Shown in pieces: positions 7,868 through 16,879 of a stretch of 64,000 nucleotides of DNA; positions within the stretch are counted from its first letter, which is position 1; every line of letters starts with the position of its first letter. Origin of the DNA: Sphingobacterium zeae (GTDB lineage Bacteria > Bacteroidota > Bacteroidia > Sphingobacteriales > Sphingobacteriaceae); the NCBI RefSeq assembly GCF_030818895.1, contig NZ_JAUTBA010000001.1, positions 4,712,001-4,776,000 on the forward strand, written 5' to 3'. The notes below the pieces were generated by a model. It saw only the letters and a program-made list of their open reading frames with translations. It ran no database searches and was not told the DNA's origin. The position numbers and the translations under genes are program-made.

Positions 7868-9010
7868 TCAGCTCAACTTATCCATCGTAACAACCGGAAT
7901 ATCTTTTACATTTAAATCCTTTAAAGGCTCACATTTCTTGTAAGAGTACCCCACTTCTGCTTCTAAATCCCATAACATCGGTGCTAAGAAATTGAGGCAA
8001 GTAGTGAATCCTTGAACCGTAGCTGAGAAATCACCCGTATCTTTCGAATTCTTAGCTTCATTTTCTATCTCAAACGGACCGCTGAAACCACGTTCTTGCA
8101 GTAGGTCAACAAATCCTCGCCAATCCATACTGTCAGAACCGCCAAAGCCAGGCAACATCGCTTCGTAGTGATGTCTATCCCAGTCGTGCCCTGGAATACT
8201 TACATTGGCTTTTTTAGCCAATTCCATATCAACATGTTGCATTGGATACATCCCGCCCCAATCAATACGTGCGGCCGTTTGTAAATTACGTGTTGTCTTC
8301 ACATGGATACGCTGCAGACGCGCAATATCCGTATTACGGATTACCTCAATCGGATCTGTGTTTTGCCAGACATCATGTGAAGGATCATAGATCTCGCCAT
8401 GTGCCTTACTCGGTATCATCGCGTACATTAATTTACGAGCAGCAAGCACTGCTGGAAGATTGTTATAGGTTGAGCTATAACGTGACGATCGCCAACCCTC
8501 CATTGGGCAATTCTCATAAAGAATGGTTACGCCCAAACTCTCTGCATAGTCAACAATGGGAGCAAATACACGCTTGTATTCTTCAAGATTCTTTTGAAAT
8601 CCATCAATTTGATTGCCCAATTCATGATTGTAGCCTACAAATGTTCCCACTTTGATATTATTTTCGTCGCCGCCAAGCAGATGAGCAATACGAATTAATT
8701 TTAATAAATGATTTTGATTCTTCACCCGCTGCTCAGGATCCCCACCAATCATATTTTCAAAAGCACCAAGCGAAAGTTTTAAGTCAACCTGATTGAACAA
8801 CTCAATAATCTCCCTTGCTTTTGCAGGCGTAAAATCGTCATAGTCTAAATGCGTTGCAGTATGATCTTCCCGGGTACCGTCCTTTCTAAACACACAAAGG
8901 TCTATCCCCCCTGCTCCGATTCTTTTGGTCGTCTGAATCAACTCTGGTAAGGATAATTTATCAAATGCAGAACTCATTACCCATACAGGGTTATTTAATT
9001 TTGTCGTCAT
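7868..9010 (-). CDS. Sugar phosphate isomerase/epimerase-like TIM-barrel protein
   Basis: A 380-residue protein of the xylose-isomerase-like TIM-barrel superfamily (AP endonuclease family 2 fold). Visible features are the N-terminal strand VWVMSSAFDKLSLPE, GAGGIDLCVFRK, the mid-barrel Glu in GVTILYENCPMEG, the metal-region His in MIPSKAHGEIYDPSHDVW, the HVKTTR strand and the late GPFEIENEAK, which supplies another likely metal ligand. The fold and a divalent metal site are well supported; the substrate is not. Members in Bacteroidota often work in catabolism of sugars or inositol. It lies downstream of the ftsZ terminator on the same strand and is probably transcribed separately. No signal peptide. 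Confidence 0.8.
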   Translation of the reverse strand: MTTKLNNPVWVMSSAFDKLSLPELIQTTKRIGAGGIDLCVFRKDGTREDHTATHLDYDDFTPAKAREIIELFNQVDLKLSLGAFENMIGGDPEQRVKNQNHLLKLIRIAHLLGGDENNIKVGTFVGYNHELGNQIDGFQKNLEEYKRVFAPIVDYAESLGVTILYENCPMEGWRSSRYSSTYNNLPAVLAARKLMYAMIPSKAHGEIYDPSHDVWQNTDPIEVIRNTDIARLQRIHVKTTRNLQTAARIDWGGMYPMQHVDMELAKKANVSIPGHDWDRHHYEAMLPGFGGSDSMDWRGFVDLLQERGFSGPFEIENEAKNSKDTGDFSATVQGFTTCLNFLAPMLWDLEAEVGYSYKKCEPLKDLNVKDIPVVTMDKLS

Positions 9011-9050
9011 AGCTTGTATAATTGTCTTATTTCGGTATTTAAAGATACTA

Positions 9051-9078
9051 AAAAAGCCATCCGATTGGATGGCTTTTT
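9051..9078 (-). terminator. Terminator of the dcw cluster (after ftsZ)
   Basis: Perfect 12-bp arms AAAAAGCCATCC (9051-9062) and GGATGGCTTTTT (9067-9078) enclose a 4-nt loop. It is symmetric and can act in both directions, but only the minus-strand gene ftsZ ends into it. Confidence 0.85.
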
Positions 9079-9098
9079 GTTATTTTATAGTGAATCAA

Positions 9099-10796
9099 TT
9101 AGTCTACATTATCATGTAGAAAAGAATTGTTCGGTCTAATTTCAGTATTTCCGTCTTCAAAGGAAAGTGTAAAACGAGACACTTGTGATTGTGAAGAGTG
9201 CGGTGTATCTTCCAATGACATTTGTTTCCGCTTATAAGCAGGCTCATTTTCCAACTCATGTAGACCATTGGAAGATTTTAGTTTCATGCTCAATTCCTTA
9301 AGACGTAAGATGCGCTCTTTAGTACGAACAAGCTGATCTTCAAAAGAAACCTGTTCTTCTTCCACCTGTGGAACTTCTACTTGCTCATTTGTTGTACTTG
9401 ATGAAAAAGTAGGTTTCTCTTCATATGCAGATGCAGAAGGAGCTGTGTAAGAATCAAAAACTGTTGGCATCTGGAATTGAAACACAGATGGCGAAGTTTT
9501 CAATTGAAAATCACTGTCACCAAATGAAGGTTCCTCTTCATAAGTACCATCAAAACCTAAATCATGACGTATAACCTGAGGCTCCTCAACAGCGACCTGT
9601 TGTTGTGCCGCATTTCTTGGCGAAGTGAACAAGTCAGATTGCAAATTATTTGGAGTAGAAGTATTTGTAGAAGATGCTGGTGTATCCACACGTTGAACCG
9701 GAGTTACGAAACTATTCGTAGCTGGAACTTCTTTTGGTGCCACCTGAGACACAGGTTTTATAAAAGAATTAGCCGGTTCAGCAGTTAAGGGCATGGACAC
9801 TTTTGTATTTTCACGTTCTTTATCACGTTCTTCAGACGTTTGAAAACCAGTGGCAATAATTGTTACTGACAATTCGTCTTCAAAGTTCTCATCAATACAG
9901 TTACCCCAGATTAAATCAGCTGACAAACCAGCTTTTTCCTGAATGTAATCCGTAATTATCGCAACCTCATCCATCGTTACTTCTTTCGTTCCGGAAGTAA
10001 TGTTCAATAAAATATAGCGAGCACCTTCAATCTCATTGTCTTTCAACAATGGCGAAGCTAAAGCACCTTCCACTGCACGCAATGCACGATCTTCACCCTC
10101 GGCAACAGCATTACCCATGATGGCAACACCACTGTCGTTCATTACTGTACGCACATCCTTAAAGTCGACGTTTACATAACCAGGGATTGTTATAATTTCG
10201 GCAATACCTTTTGCAGCTGTTGTTAAAATATCATCAGCTTTCGCGAAAGCCGCAGTCATTGTTAAATTACCAAAAATTTCACGAAGGCGATCATTTGATA
10301 TCACAAGATAAGAGTCTACATATTTACGTAACTCAGACAACCCTTCTTCAGCTTGTGAACGACGACGTTTACCTTCAAACGTAAAGGGCGTCGTTACAAT
10401 AGCAACAGTTAAAATACCCAATTCTTTAGCCGCTTTAGCCAATACTGGACTAGCACCGGTACCAGTACCACCGCCCATACCAGCTGTAATAAACAGCATC
10501 TTTGTATTGGTGCCCAACATACGTTTGATATCCTCAATACTCTCGATCGCTGAATTTTCACCTACATCAGGATCTGCCCCAGCTCCCATACCTTCGGTTA
10601 GACTTATTCCCAATTGAACTTTATTTGGAATCGGGCTCAATTCTAATGCCTGAGCATCAGTATTACACACGATAAAATCTACCCCACTAATTCCTTGTTT
10701 ATACATGTGGTTTACGGCATTGCCGCCACCACCACCAACCCCAATAACCTTGATTATTGAAGATTGTTCTTTTAACATTTCAAACTGTATTGACAT
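9099..10796 (-). CDS. ftsZ: Cell division protein FtsZ
   Basis: FtsZ is the tubulin-like GTPase that polymerises into the Z ring. The 565-residue chain has the GTPase core at 10-320: GVGGGGGNAVNHM, the tubulin signature GGGTGTG at 108-114, and the T7 synergy loop NVDFKD with Asn209, Asp211 and Asp214. From about 335 to the end is a long Pro/Ser/Thr/Gln/Glu-rich tail, much longer than in E. coli FtsZ (383 residues) and typical of Bacteroidota. The last residues (EIRPNNSFLHDNVD) probably form the peptide that binds FtsA. It is the last gene of the dcw cluster. The 141-bp gap to ftsA carries three copies of a 12-mer that may regulate it. Confidence 0.97.
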   Translation of the reverse strand: MSIQFEMLKEQSSIIKVIGVGGGGGNAVNHMYKQGISGVDFIVCNTDAQALELSPIPNKVQLGISLTEGMGAGADPDVGENSAIESIEDIKRMLGTNTKMLFITAGMGGGTGTGASPVLAKAAKELGILTVAIVTTPFTFEGKRRRSQAEEGLSELRKYVDSYLVISNDRLREIFGNLTMTAAFAKADDILTTAAKGIAEIITIPGYVNVDFKDVRTVMNDSGVAIMGNAVAEGEDRALRAVEGALASPLLKDNEIEGARYILLNITSGTKEVTMDEVAIITDYIQEKAGLSADLIWGNCIDENFEDELSVTIIATGFQTSEERDKERENTKVSMPLTAEPANSFIKPVSQVAPKEVPATNSFVTPVQRVDTPASSTNTSTPNNLQSDLFTSPRNAAQQQVAVEEPQVIRHDLGFDGTYEEEPSFGDSDFQLKTSPSVFQFQMPTVFDSYTAPSASAYEEKPTFSSSTTNEQVEVPQVEEEQVSFEDQLVRTKERILRLKELSMKLKSSNGLHELENEPAYKRKQMSLEDTPHSSQSQVSRFTLSFEDGNTEIRPNNSFLHDNVD

Positions 10797-10886
10797 AACT
10801 TATCCCTATTTAACTTACAATGAAGATGATATCAAAAACGAATCAAACCCACTATATGTAATGTAATAATAATATAATTTCAACAA

Positions 10887-10939
10887 AAGTTTTCCACATT
10901 TGTGAAATTGTGGAAAACTTCAGTTATTGTGGAAAACTT
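10887..10939. promoter_or_regulatory. Three copies of a DnaA-box-like 12-mer between ftsA and ftsZ
   Basis: AAGTTTTCCACA occurs at 10887-10898, and its reverse complement TGTGGAAAACTT at 10909-10920 and 10928-10939. The first two form a perfect 12-bp inverted repeat with a 10-nt spacer, and the last two are direct repeats 19 bp apart, the last touching the ftsA stop codon. TTTTCCACA differs by one base from the classical DnaA box TTATCCACA. As RNA on the minus strand the two upstream arms could each pair with the single downstream arm, giving alternative hairpins. The function is inferred, not shown. Confidence 0.5.
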
Positions 10940-12314
10940 ACTTTTTATCTAAGAAAGTTGCATCATCGATTTCGTTACCATCTTTGATAAAACGTTTAAA
11001 CCATGATAGTAGTCCCTGCTCTTTCTGTTGTTGTTCTGAAACCTCTTTTGTTGTCATCGTAGCGGCCTGCACTTTTTTCGATGGGGTGTGCATTTCTCTA
11101 CGGCTATCTTCCTCTTCCTCGTGTGACTGAATTCCTTTAATCAACAAACCAATACTTGTTGCATACAATGGACTTTTCAATTCTTCAAATAACGGCTTTG
11201 GTAAAACCTCATTCTTAGAAAGATATTCATTTGGAAATCCGATACGACAATCTATTCCGGTAATATATTCAACAAGTTGTACCAGATGTTTCAATTGAGC
11301 GCCACCGCCAGTAATCACAATACCACCGATCAGTTTGTTTTCATATCCAGAAGATTTGATTTCATAATACACATGCTCAATAATTTCTTCCATTCTAGCT
11401 TGAATAATGTAAGCTAAGTTTTTAACGGAAATCTCTTTTGGCTCTCGACCTTTTAATCCCGGCACACAAATCACCTCATTTTCTTTGTTTTCATCAGCTA
11501 GCGCTGATCCAAAGCGAGTTTTCAACAATTCAGCTTGAGAACGCAAAACAGAACAGCCTTGACGGATATCTTCTGTGACGATATTCCCGCCTAAAGGGAT
11601 TACAGCAGTATGACGAATAATTCCTTCATGGAAGATGGCAACATCTGTGGTTCCACCACCAATATCTACTAATACAACACCAGCATTTTTTTCGTCTTCA
11701 TCCAATACAGCTTCAGAAGACGCTAGAGGCTCGAGAATCAATTCTGCAACTTCCAGATTGGAATTATCAATACATTTTTTGATGTTTTTAATATCAGTTA
11801 CTCGACCCGATATAATATGAAAATTCGCTTCAATACGACGACCAGCCATCCCAATTGGTTCGCGAATACCGGGTTCGTTATCTACCGTAAACTCTTGAGG
11901 TAAAACATGTATAATTTCTTCTCCTGGAGGCAGTACCAGTTTATACATGTCCGAAATTAAACGTTCAATATCGCGTCGAACAATTTCGTCATCACCATCA
12001 GTTTTGGTAAATATTCCACGGTGTTGAATACTTTTGATGTGTTGGCCAGCAATTCCCACATTCACTACTTTAATATCCACGTTAGACTGTGCTTCGGCTA
12101 TCTCGACAGCCTCTAAAATACTTCCCACAGTTTTTTGGATATTAGCCACAACTCCACGGCTTACACCCGCGGAATCAGCTTTCCCCACACCTAATAATTC
12201 AATTTTGTTTCCTGAGCTACGTCTCCCAACCGTAACACAAATTTTGGTAGTACCAATATCGAGTCCCACGATAATTGGGTTTTCTCTTTCAATTTCTGCT
12301 GCCTTTGAGTTCAT
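10938..12314 (-). CDS. ftsA: Cell division protein FtsA
   Basis: FtsA is the actin-like ATPase that anchors FtsZ to the membrane. The 458-residue protein starts with the first phosphate loop IIVGLDIGTTKICVTVG, contains the SHS2-type 1C domain, the second phosphate loop VVLVDIGGGTTDVAIF near 210-225 and the adenosine motif GGIVITGGGAQLKHL near 330. A charged linker leads to a C-terminal amphipathic helix, GLLSWFKRFIKDG, a good candidate for the membrane-targeting helix, followed by a short acidic tail. It lies 25 nt after ftsQ in the same transcript. Confidence 0.96.
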   Translation of the reverse strand: MNSKAAEIERENPIIVGLDIGTTKICVTVGRRSSGNKIELLGVGKADSAGVSRGVVANIQKTVGSILEAVEIAEAQSNVDIKVVNVGIAGQHIKSIQHRGIFTKTDGDDEIVRRDIERLISDMYKLVLPPGEEIIHVLPQEFTVDNEPGIREPIGMAGRRIEANFHIISGRVTDIKNIKKCIDNSNLEVAELILEPLASSEAVLDEDEKNAGVVLVDIGGGTTDVAIFHEGIIRHTAVIPLGGNIVTEDIRQGCSVLRSQAELLKTRFGSALADENKENEVICVPGLKGREPKEISVKNLAYIIQARMEEIIEHVYYEIKSSGYENKLIGGIVITGGGAQLKHLVQLVEYITGIDCRIGFPNEYLSKNEVLPKPLFEELKSPLYATSIGLLIKGIQSHEEEEDSRREMHTPSKKVQAATMTTKEVSEQQQKEQGLLSWFKRFIKDGNEIDDATFLDKK

Positions 12315-12339
12315 AATTTCCTGTATTGTTGCTGTATTA

Positions 12340-13176
12340 CTATAATGTATTATTTGCTATTTTTTTTGTTTGATCATCCGAAAAACTCCAGTTCCCACGC
12401 TTTTCACAGATAATCTGACCACTATATTTAACGTTGACAACACCATAAGCGTTTATACCCACCTTTGGCATGATCTGCGTATAAAAGGTCTTTAATAATT
12501 CAAATTTTTGTACTAAAGAATCTGCCGATCCAACAATCAGCTGTTGCGTTCCTATGCGTGGTACAAGTTCAATATCCTTATCTCCATTAACATATATCTG
12601 CACCACTTGATTAGTCCATAACTCATCGTTTTTTATAAATTCAACAACCTTCACCAAATCCTTAACCAATGGTGTCGAGATGGTATCCAGTGCTTCATTA
12701 TACCCTTCAGCGATGTTGCCGGTAGCAACCATGATGTGTGGGATATATTTCAACGTCGTCGGTATCTTTAAGCCATTAGGATCGACATAAAACTCCTTTC
12801 CATTTTTATTGATGACGCGCATGACAGCCTCGCGCTGACTAATATTAATGCTAATCGTACCATCCATATCAGCATGTATACTGGCATTGGAAACATAAGG
12901 TAATTTACGTAAGGTTTTTTCAACCTTCTGAAAAGGAATTCCATTCACTTTCTTTCCAACGAAACTACCGTAGTTCTGTTCGATCAATTTGGAAATATCT
13001 GCTTGATCTATAAAAGCCTCGGTTCCCTCAATAACAATTTTTATATCTTTGCACAGCTGTTGTTCATCACGTTTACCCACAATATTCATAATCACCACGA
13101 CGACTATTACACCGATAAAAAAAAGCGTAAAGTACAGTACACGATTCCATTGTATGTCACGTAATCTTCTAAGCAT
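12340..13176 (-). CDS. ftsQ: Cell division protein FtsQ
   Basis: A 278-residue bitopic inner-membrane protein: a short basic cytoplasmic N-terminus, one transmembrane helix at about 13-33 (VLYFTLFFIGVIVVVVIMNIV) and a periplasmic domain. The POTRA-like part is visible at about 45-115 (IVIEGTEAFIDQADISKLIEQ, then VEKTLRKLPYVSNASIHADM), followed by the beta domain. FtsQ bridges early and late division proteins. Sequence conservation is low in this family, so the call rests on topology, POTRA pattern and position between murC and ftsA. It overlaps the end of murC by 8 nt. Confidence 0.9.
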   Translation of the reverse strand: MLRRLRDIQWNRVLYFTLFFIGVIVVVVIMNIVGKRDEQQLCKDIKIVIEGTEAFIDQADISKLIEQNYGSFVGKKVNGIPFQKVEKTLRKLPYVSNASIHADMDGTISINISQREAVMRVINKNGKEFYVDPNGLKIPTTLKYIPHIMVATGNIAEGYNEALDTISTPLVKDLVKVVEFIKNDELWTNQVVQIYVNGDKDIELVPRIGTQQLIVGSADSLVQKFELLKTFYTQIMPKVGINAYGVVNVKYSGQIICEKRGNWSFSDDQTKKIANNTL

Positions 13177-14524
13177 GCGCTAATATCGTCTGTAAAGGTT
13201 TAACCAATTTGTCAATATCACCCGCCCCCACTGTAACAATCAGCTCGGGCTTTTCATTGCGTGCAAATTCCAAGACCTCTTCCGGAGTGACGATGCGCTT
13301 TTTCTCAGCCGTAATTTTATTCAACAACCAATTGGAGTTGATGCCTTCAATCGGAAGCTCCCGTGCTGGATAGATTTCCATTAACAACAGATTGTCTGCC
13401 ATGGATAACACCTCTGCAAAACCGTCGACAAAATCGCGCGTACGCGTGAATAAATGCGGTTGAAACACCACATTTAAAGTTTTAGTCGGATACAATTTTC
13501 GCATAGAAGTCAAAAATGCACGCAGCTCTTCTGGATGATGTGCATAGTCATCAATATACACCGCTCCAGGTCGACGGACAATATATTCAAACCTTCTTTT
13601 CACGCCTTTAAATGTCGTCAATGCTTTCTTGATAGCTTCGTCTGCAACCCCAAGTAAGCGTGCGACTGCAATCGCAGCTACTGCATTTTCCACATTGTGA
13701 ATACCAGGGATACCCAGATGAATATCATCTATCCGTCCATTGGTATCTTGGTAGTCAAAAAAGAACTCTCCGTCGCGTACATGCACATTGGAAGCATATG
13801 CATCAGCGACTTCATGGCCCGAATAACTGATTTGCCCCTCAAACTCAAGGCCTTTTTTTATAATACGTGTTCCCCCTTCAACTACTTTATCCAAGAACAA
13901 TTGGAATGATTCGAGCAAATGGCTGCGATCACCATAAATGTCCAAATGATCAGCATCCGAAGAAGTCACTATTGCGATATTGGGGTGAAGCGTCAAAAAT
14001 GAACGATCAAATTCGTCTGCCTCCACCACAACTGTATTATTATTACCATAAAGCACATTTGTACCGTAATTGGAACTGATTCCGCCCAAAAAGGCTGAGC
14101 AGTCGTAGCCCGAATCTTTCAATACATGTGCCACCATTGTAGAAGTTGTCGTCTTACCATGTGTACCGGCAACAGCGACTGTAAATCTACTCGCACTAAT
14201 GATTCCCAAAACTTGAGATCTTTTATAGAGGATATGTCCTAGAGATTCAAAAAAAGCTTTAATCTTTGAATCTTTGGGAATAGCTGGTGTAAAAATCACC
14301 AGTGTTTCCGCAGTAGGTATGTGAAAAATAGCATCAATCGTATTGATATCATCCTGATAGGAGATCGCGATTCCTTCCTTGACTAAAGTTTTAGTCAGCT
14401 CAGTTTCTGTACGGTCATATCCATTCACCTCACAGCCCAAATGCTTAAAATAGCGCGCAAGACCACTCATACCTATCCCACCTATTCCGATCAAGTAAAC
14501 TTGTTTTATTGCATCTAGATTCAT
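13169..14524 (-). CDS. murC: UDP-N-acetylmuramate--L-alanine ligase MurC
   Basis: MurC adds L-alanine to UDP-MurNAc in the cytoplasm, using ATP. From the ATG at 14524 the protein has 451 residues. It begins MNLDAIKQVYLIGIGGIGMSG (UDP-binding glycine loop), and has the Mur-ligase ATP loop VAGTHGKTTTS near 105-115, the central VVEADEFDRSF, and DDYAHHPEE near 325. All are family signatures. An upstream in-frame start would overlap murG and is rejected. It sits 7 nt after murG and overlaps ftsQ. Confidence 0.96.
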   Translation of the reverse strand: MNLDAIKQVYLIGIGGIGMSGLARYFKHLGCEVNGYDRTETELTKTLVKEGIAISYQDDINTIDAIFHIPTAETLVIFTPAIPKDSKIKAFFESLGHILYKRSQVLGIISASRFTVAVAGTHGKTTTSTMVAHVLKDSGYDCSAFLGGISSNYGTNVLYGNNNTVVVEADEFDRSFLTLHPNIAIVTSSDADHLDIYGDRSHLLESFQLFLDKVVEGGTRIIKKGLEFEGQISYSGHEVADAYASNVHVRDGEFFFDYQDTNGRIDDIHLGIPGIHNVENAVAAIAVARLLGVADEAIKKALTTFKGVKRRFEYIVRRPGAVYIDDYAHHPEELRAFLTSMRKLYPTKTLNVVFQPHLFTRTRDFVDGFAEVLSMADNLLLMEIYPARELPIEGINSNWLLNKITAEKKRIVTPEEVLEFARNEKPELIVTVGAGDIDKLVKPLQTILAHA

Positions 14525-14531
14525 ACTTCGT

Positions 14532-15635
14532 CTATTTTTTATTAACCAATTTATACACCTCCTCGGCAATCTCCACGTCAGCATTCAACTTACCGAGCTT
14601 TTTAATATTTTCACTTAATTGTGCAATATGAGCTGCATCTTTTAATAAATTTAAAGCAGCAGGCACTAAATCTTTTTTTGCATCACTATCCTTAACCAAT
14701 AACGCAGCATCTTTATTAACCAATGCCATCGCATTTTTCGTCTGATGATCTTCGGCCACATTGGGCGAAGGCACGAGAATTACAGGCTTACCGACTACAC
14801 AAAGCTCGGAAATTGTACCAGCTCCAGCGCGGCTAATAATTAAATCTGCCGCAGCATAAGCATAATCCATACGCTGTAGAAAGGCCAACATCTTGATATT
14901 AACAGGAAGTTTACCTGCCAGCTCCGCTTGTAGTTTTTCAACGTAGAAACTACCGCATTGCCAAATTACTTGGACATCCTCTCCCTTTAACTCATTCAGG
15001 TAAGCAAGTACACTTTCATTTAATGTTTTAGCTCCAAGGCTCCCCCCGATGACCAAAATTGTTTTTTTGTGCTGATCTAAGCCAAAGAACGTTAAAGCTT
15101 CTTCTCGTTTCCCTGCTATCGCAATGGACTCGCGTCTTATTGGGTTCCCAGTGAGTAAAACTTTCTCAGCAGGAAAAAACTGCTCCATCCCCTCATAGGC
15201 GACACATATCTTTGCTGCCTTTGCCCCAACTTTTTTATTGGTCACGCCTGCATAAGAATTTTGTTCCTGGACAACAGTTGGCACACCCAATTTATTCGCC
15301 ATCATTAACAATGGTCCGGAGGCAAAACCACCTACACCTACAGCCACATCCGGTCTAAAATCCTTAATTACACTTTTTGCCATATTCAAGCTTTTCATAA
15401 GCTTAAATGGCAAAAAGATATTTTTCCACAGCTGTTTTCTATTGATCCCCTGGATATCAAGTCCAATAATTTGATAACCGGCAGCTGGCACTTTATCCAT
15501 TTCCATCCGGCCATTGGCCCCTACGAATAGAATTTCATTTGCAGGATCCATCGCCTTCAGTGCATTTGCAATTGAAATCGCCGGAAAGATATGTCCTCCG
15601 GTTCCACCACCACTAATAATTACACGAATTGCCAT
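14532..15635 (-). CDS. murG: UDP-GlcNAc:lipid I N-acetylglucosamine transferase MurG
   Basis: MurG converts lipid I to lipid II on the inner face of the cytoplasmic membrane. The 367-residue protein from the ATG at 15635 starts MAIRVIISGGGTGGHIFPAI, the diagnostic first glycine loop. Further motifs are GVGGFASGPLL, the second-domain loop ILVIGGSLGAKTLN and the donor-binding ISRAGAGTISELCVVGKP with PSPNVAEDHQTKNA. An in-frame TTG at 15641 is possible but less likely. It lies 13 nt after ftsW and 7 nt before murC. Confidence 0.96.
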   Translation of the reverse strand: MAIRVIISGGGTGGHIFPAISIANALKAMDPANEILFVGANGRMEMDKVPAAGYQIIGLDIQGINRKQLWKNIFLPFKLMKSLNMAKSVIKDFRPDVAVGVGGFASGPLLMMANKLGVPTVVQEQNSYAGVTNKKVGAKAAKICVAYEGMEQFFPAEKVLLTGNPIRRESIAIAGKREEALTFFGLDQHKKTILVIGGSLGAKTLNESVLAYLNELKGEDVQVIWQCGSFYVEKLQAELAGKLPVNIKMLAFLQRMDYAYAAADLIISRAGAGTISELCVVGKPVILVPSPNVAEDHQTKNAMALVNKDAALLVKDSDAKKDLVPAALNLLKDAAHIAQLSENIKKLGKLNADVEIAEEVYKLVNKK

Positions 15636-15648
15636 GCTCAATTTTTTA

Positions 15649-16849
15649 TTATGCTGGAATTGATCCTATAACCACTTTTTTCGGTTTAGGTTTTTCATCC
15701 AACTCTTCTTTACCTTTTAATTCTTCAATATTTCTGCTCACACTCAGTATAATTCCCAAGGCGACACTCGTAAATAAAATCGAGGTTCCTCCCATACTCA
15801 CTAGTGGAAGCGGAACCCCCGTTACTGGTCCCAATCCGACGGCAACAGCCATATTTGCTAAAGCCTGGATAGTCAAACTAAATCCTAAACCAGCAGCTAG
15901 AAAGGTACCGAAAGCTTTAGGACTCATCGTTACAATACGGATACATCGATACATAAAGGCCAAATACAGGAATAGCAAGATGACCCCTCCTACCGTCCCA
16001 TACTCCTCAATGATGATCGCATAAATAAAATCGGAATAAGGATGTGGCAACACGTTGCGCTGCACACTATTTCCAGGCCCTTTTCCAAAAAGCCCCCCTG
16101 TTGCTATCGCAATTTTTGCATTATTCGCCTGATAATTTTTATCATCCTGAAAGGATACCGTTTTATCAACCTTCTCGGTATGAAAAAAAGACTTTACCCG
16201 GCTGATATAGGTTGCCCTTCGGGGACCAAAGAAGATAACCATCATTAAAAGTACTCCCCCACCACAACACACAATGGCAATTTGTTTAAAACTAATCCGA
16301 CCGATCAACAGCAATAAAACACTCACCCCAAACAGCATTAATGCTGTAGATAAGTTGGCCAAGGCAATCAGAATAAATACACCGCAAACCGATCCCATAA
16401 TAGGTAAGAACGATTTTTTCACATCTTTGATCTCTTCCTGTTTCCGGGATAACATCCGCGCAAGAAAAACAATGAGTGACAACTTTGCCAAATCCGATGT
16501 CTGAAAGGTTAAACCAATACCCGGAATGGTCAACCAACGACTGGCCTCATTAACTTTACTACCAAACAATAAGGTAAACAGCAATAAGGGGATTGTAATG
16601 CCCATCATAATTTTGGATATACCTGCGTAATACCGATAATCCAACTTATGGGAAAGATACATGAGGAATAAATCCAACGGCAATAATAGAAAAGTGCTTT
16701 AGCAAATACATTTCTGTACCCTTTCCTTCTTTATACGCCAACGTACCCACCGAACTGTATACAGCCAAAAGTGACCATCCCGATAAGATAATTACAATGA
16801 TCCATATCCATCGATCACCCTTCAACTTAGACATTATATTCTGTAGCAT
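15649..16849 (-). CDS. ftsW: FtsW, septal peptidoglycan polymerase, with apparent frameshift
   Basis: SEDS-family FtsW polymerises lipid II at the septum with FtsI. The gene reads as two overlapping pieces. The 5' piece (16849 to 16646) encodes KLKGDRWIWIIVIILSGWSL and then YLLKHFSIIAVG before hitting a stop. The 3' piece (to 15649) continues LMYLSHKLDYRYYAGISKIM through eight or more membrane helices, with NYQANNAKIAIATGG and the SEDS signature GVPLPLVSMGGTS. Removing one base near 16663-16668 restores GFILMYLSH and a single protein of 399 residues, the normal length. The start has AGGAGG six nt upstream, unusually strong for this phylum. Since ftsW is normally essential and the rest is intact, a sequencing error is as likely as a real mutation. 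Confidence 0.85.
16663..16668 (-). other. ftsW: Single-base frameshift site inside ftsW
   Basis: Minus-strand sequence here is GGATTTATTCCTCATG. Without one base (most simply one of the two C at 16665-16666) it reads GGA TTT ATT CTC ATG and joins the two ftsW reading frames in the middle of transmembrane helix 2. Confidence 0.75.
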
Positions 16850-16879
16850 ATCCTTCCTCCTCTTATTGGGTTACACCAT

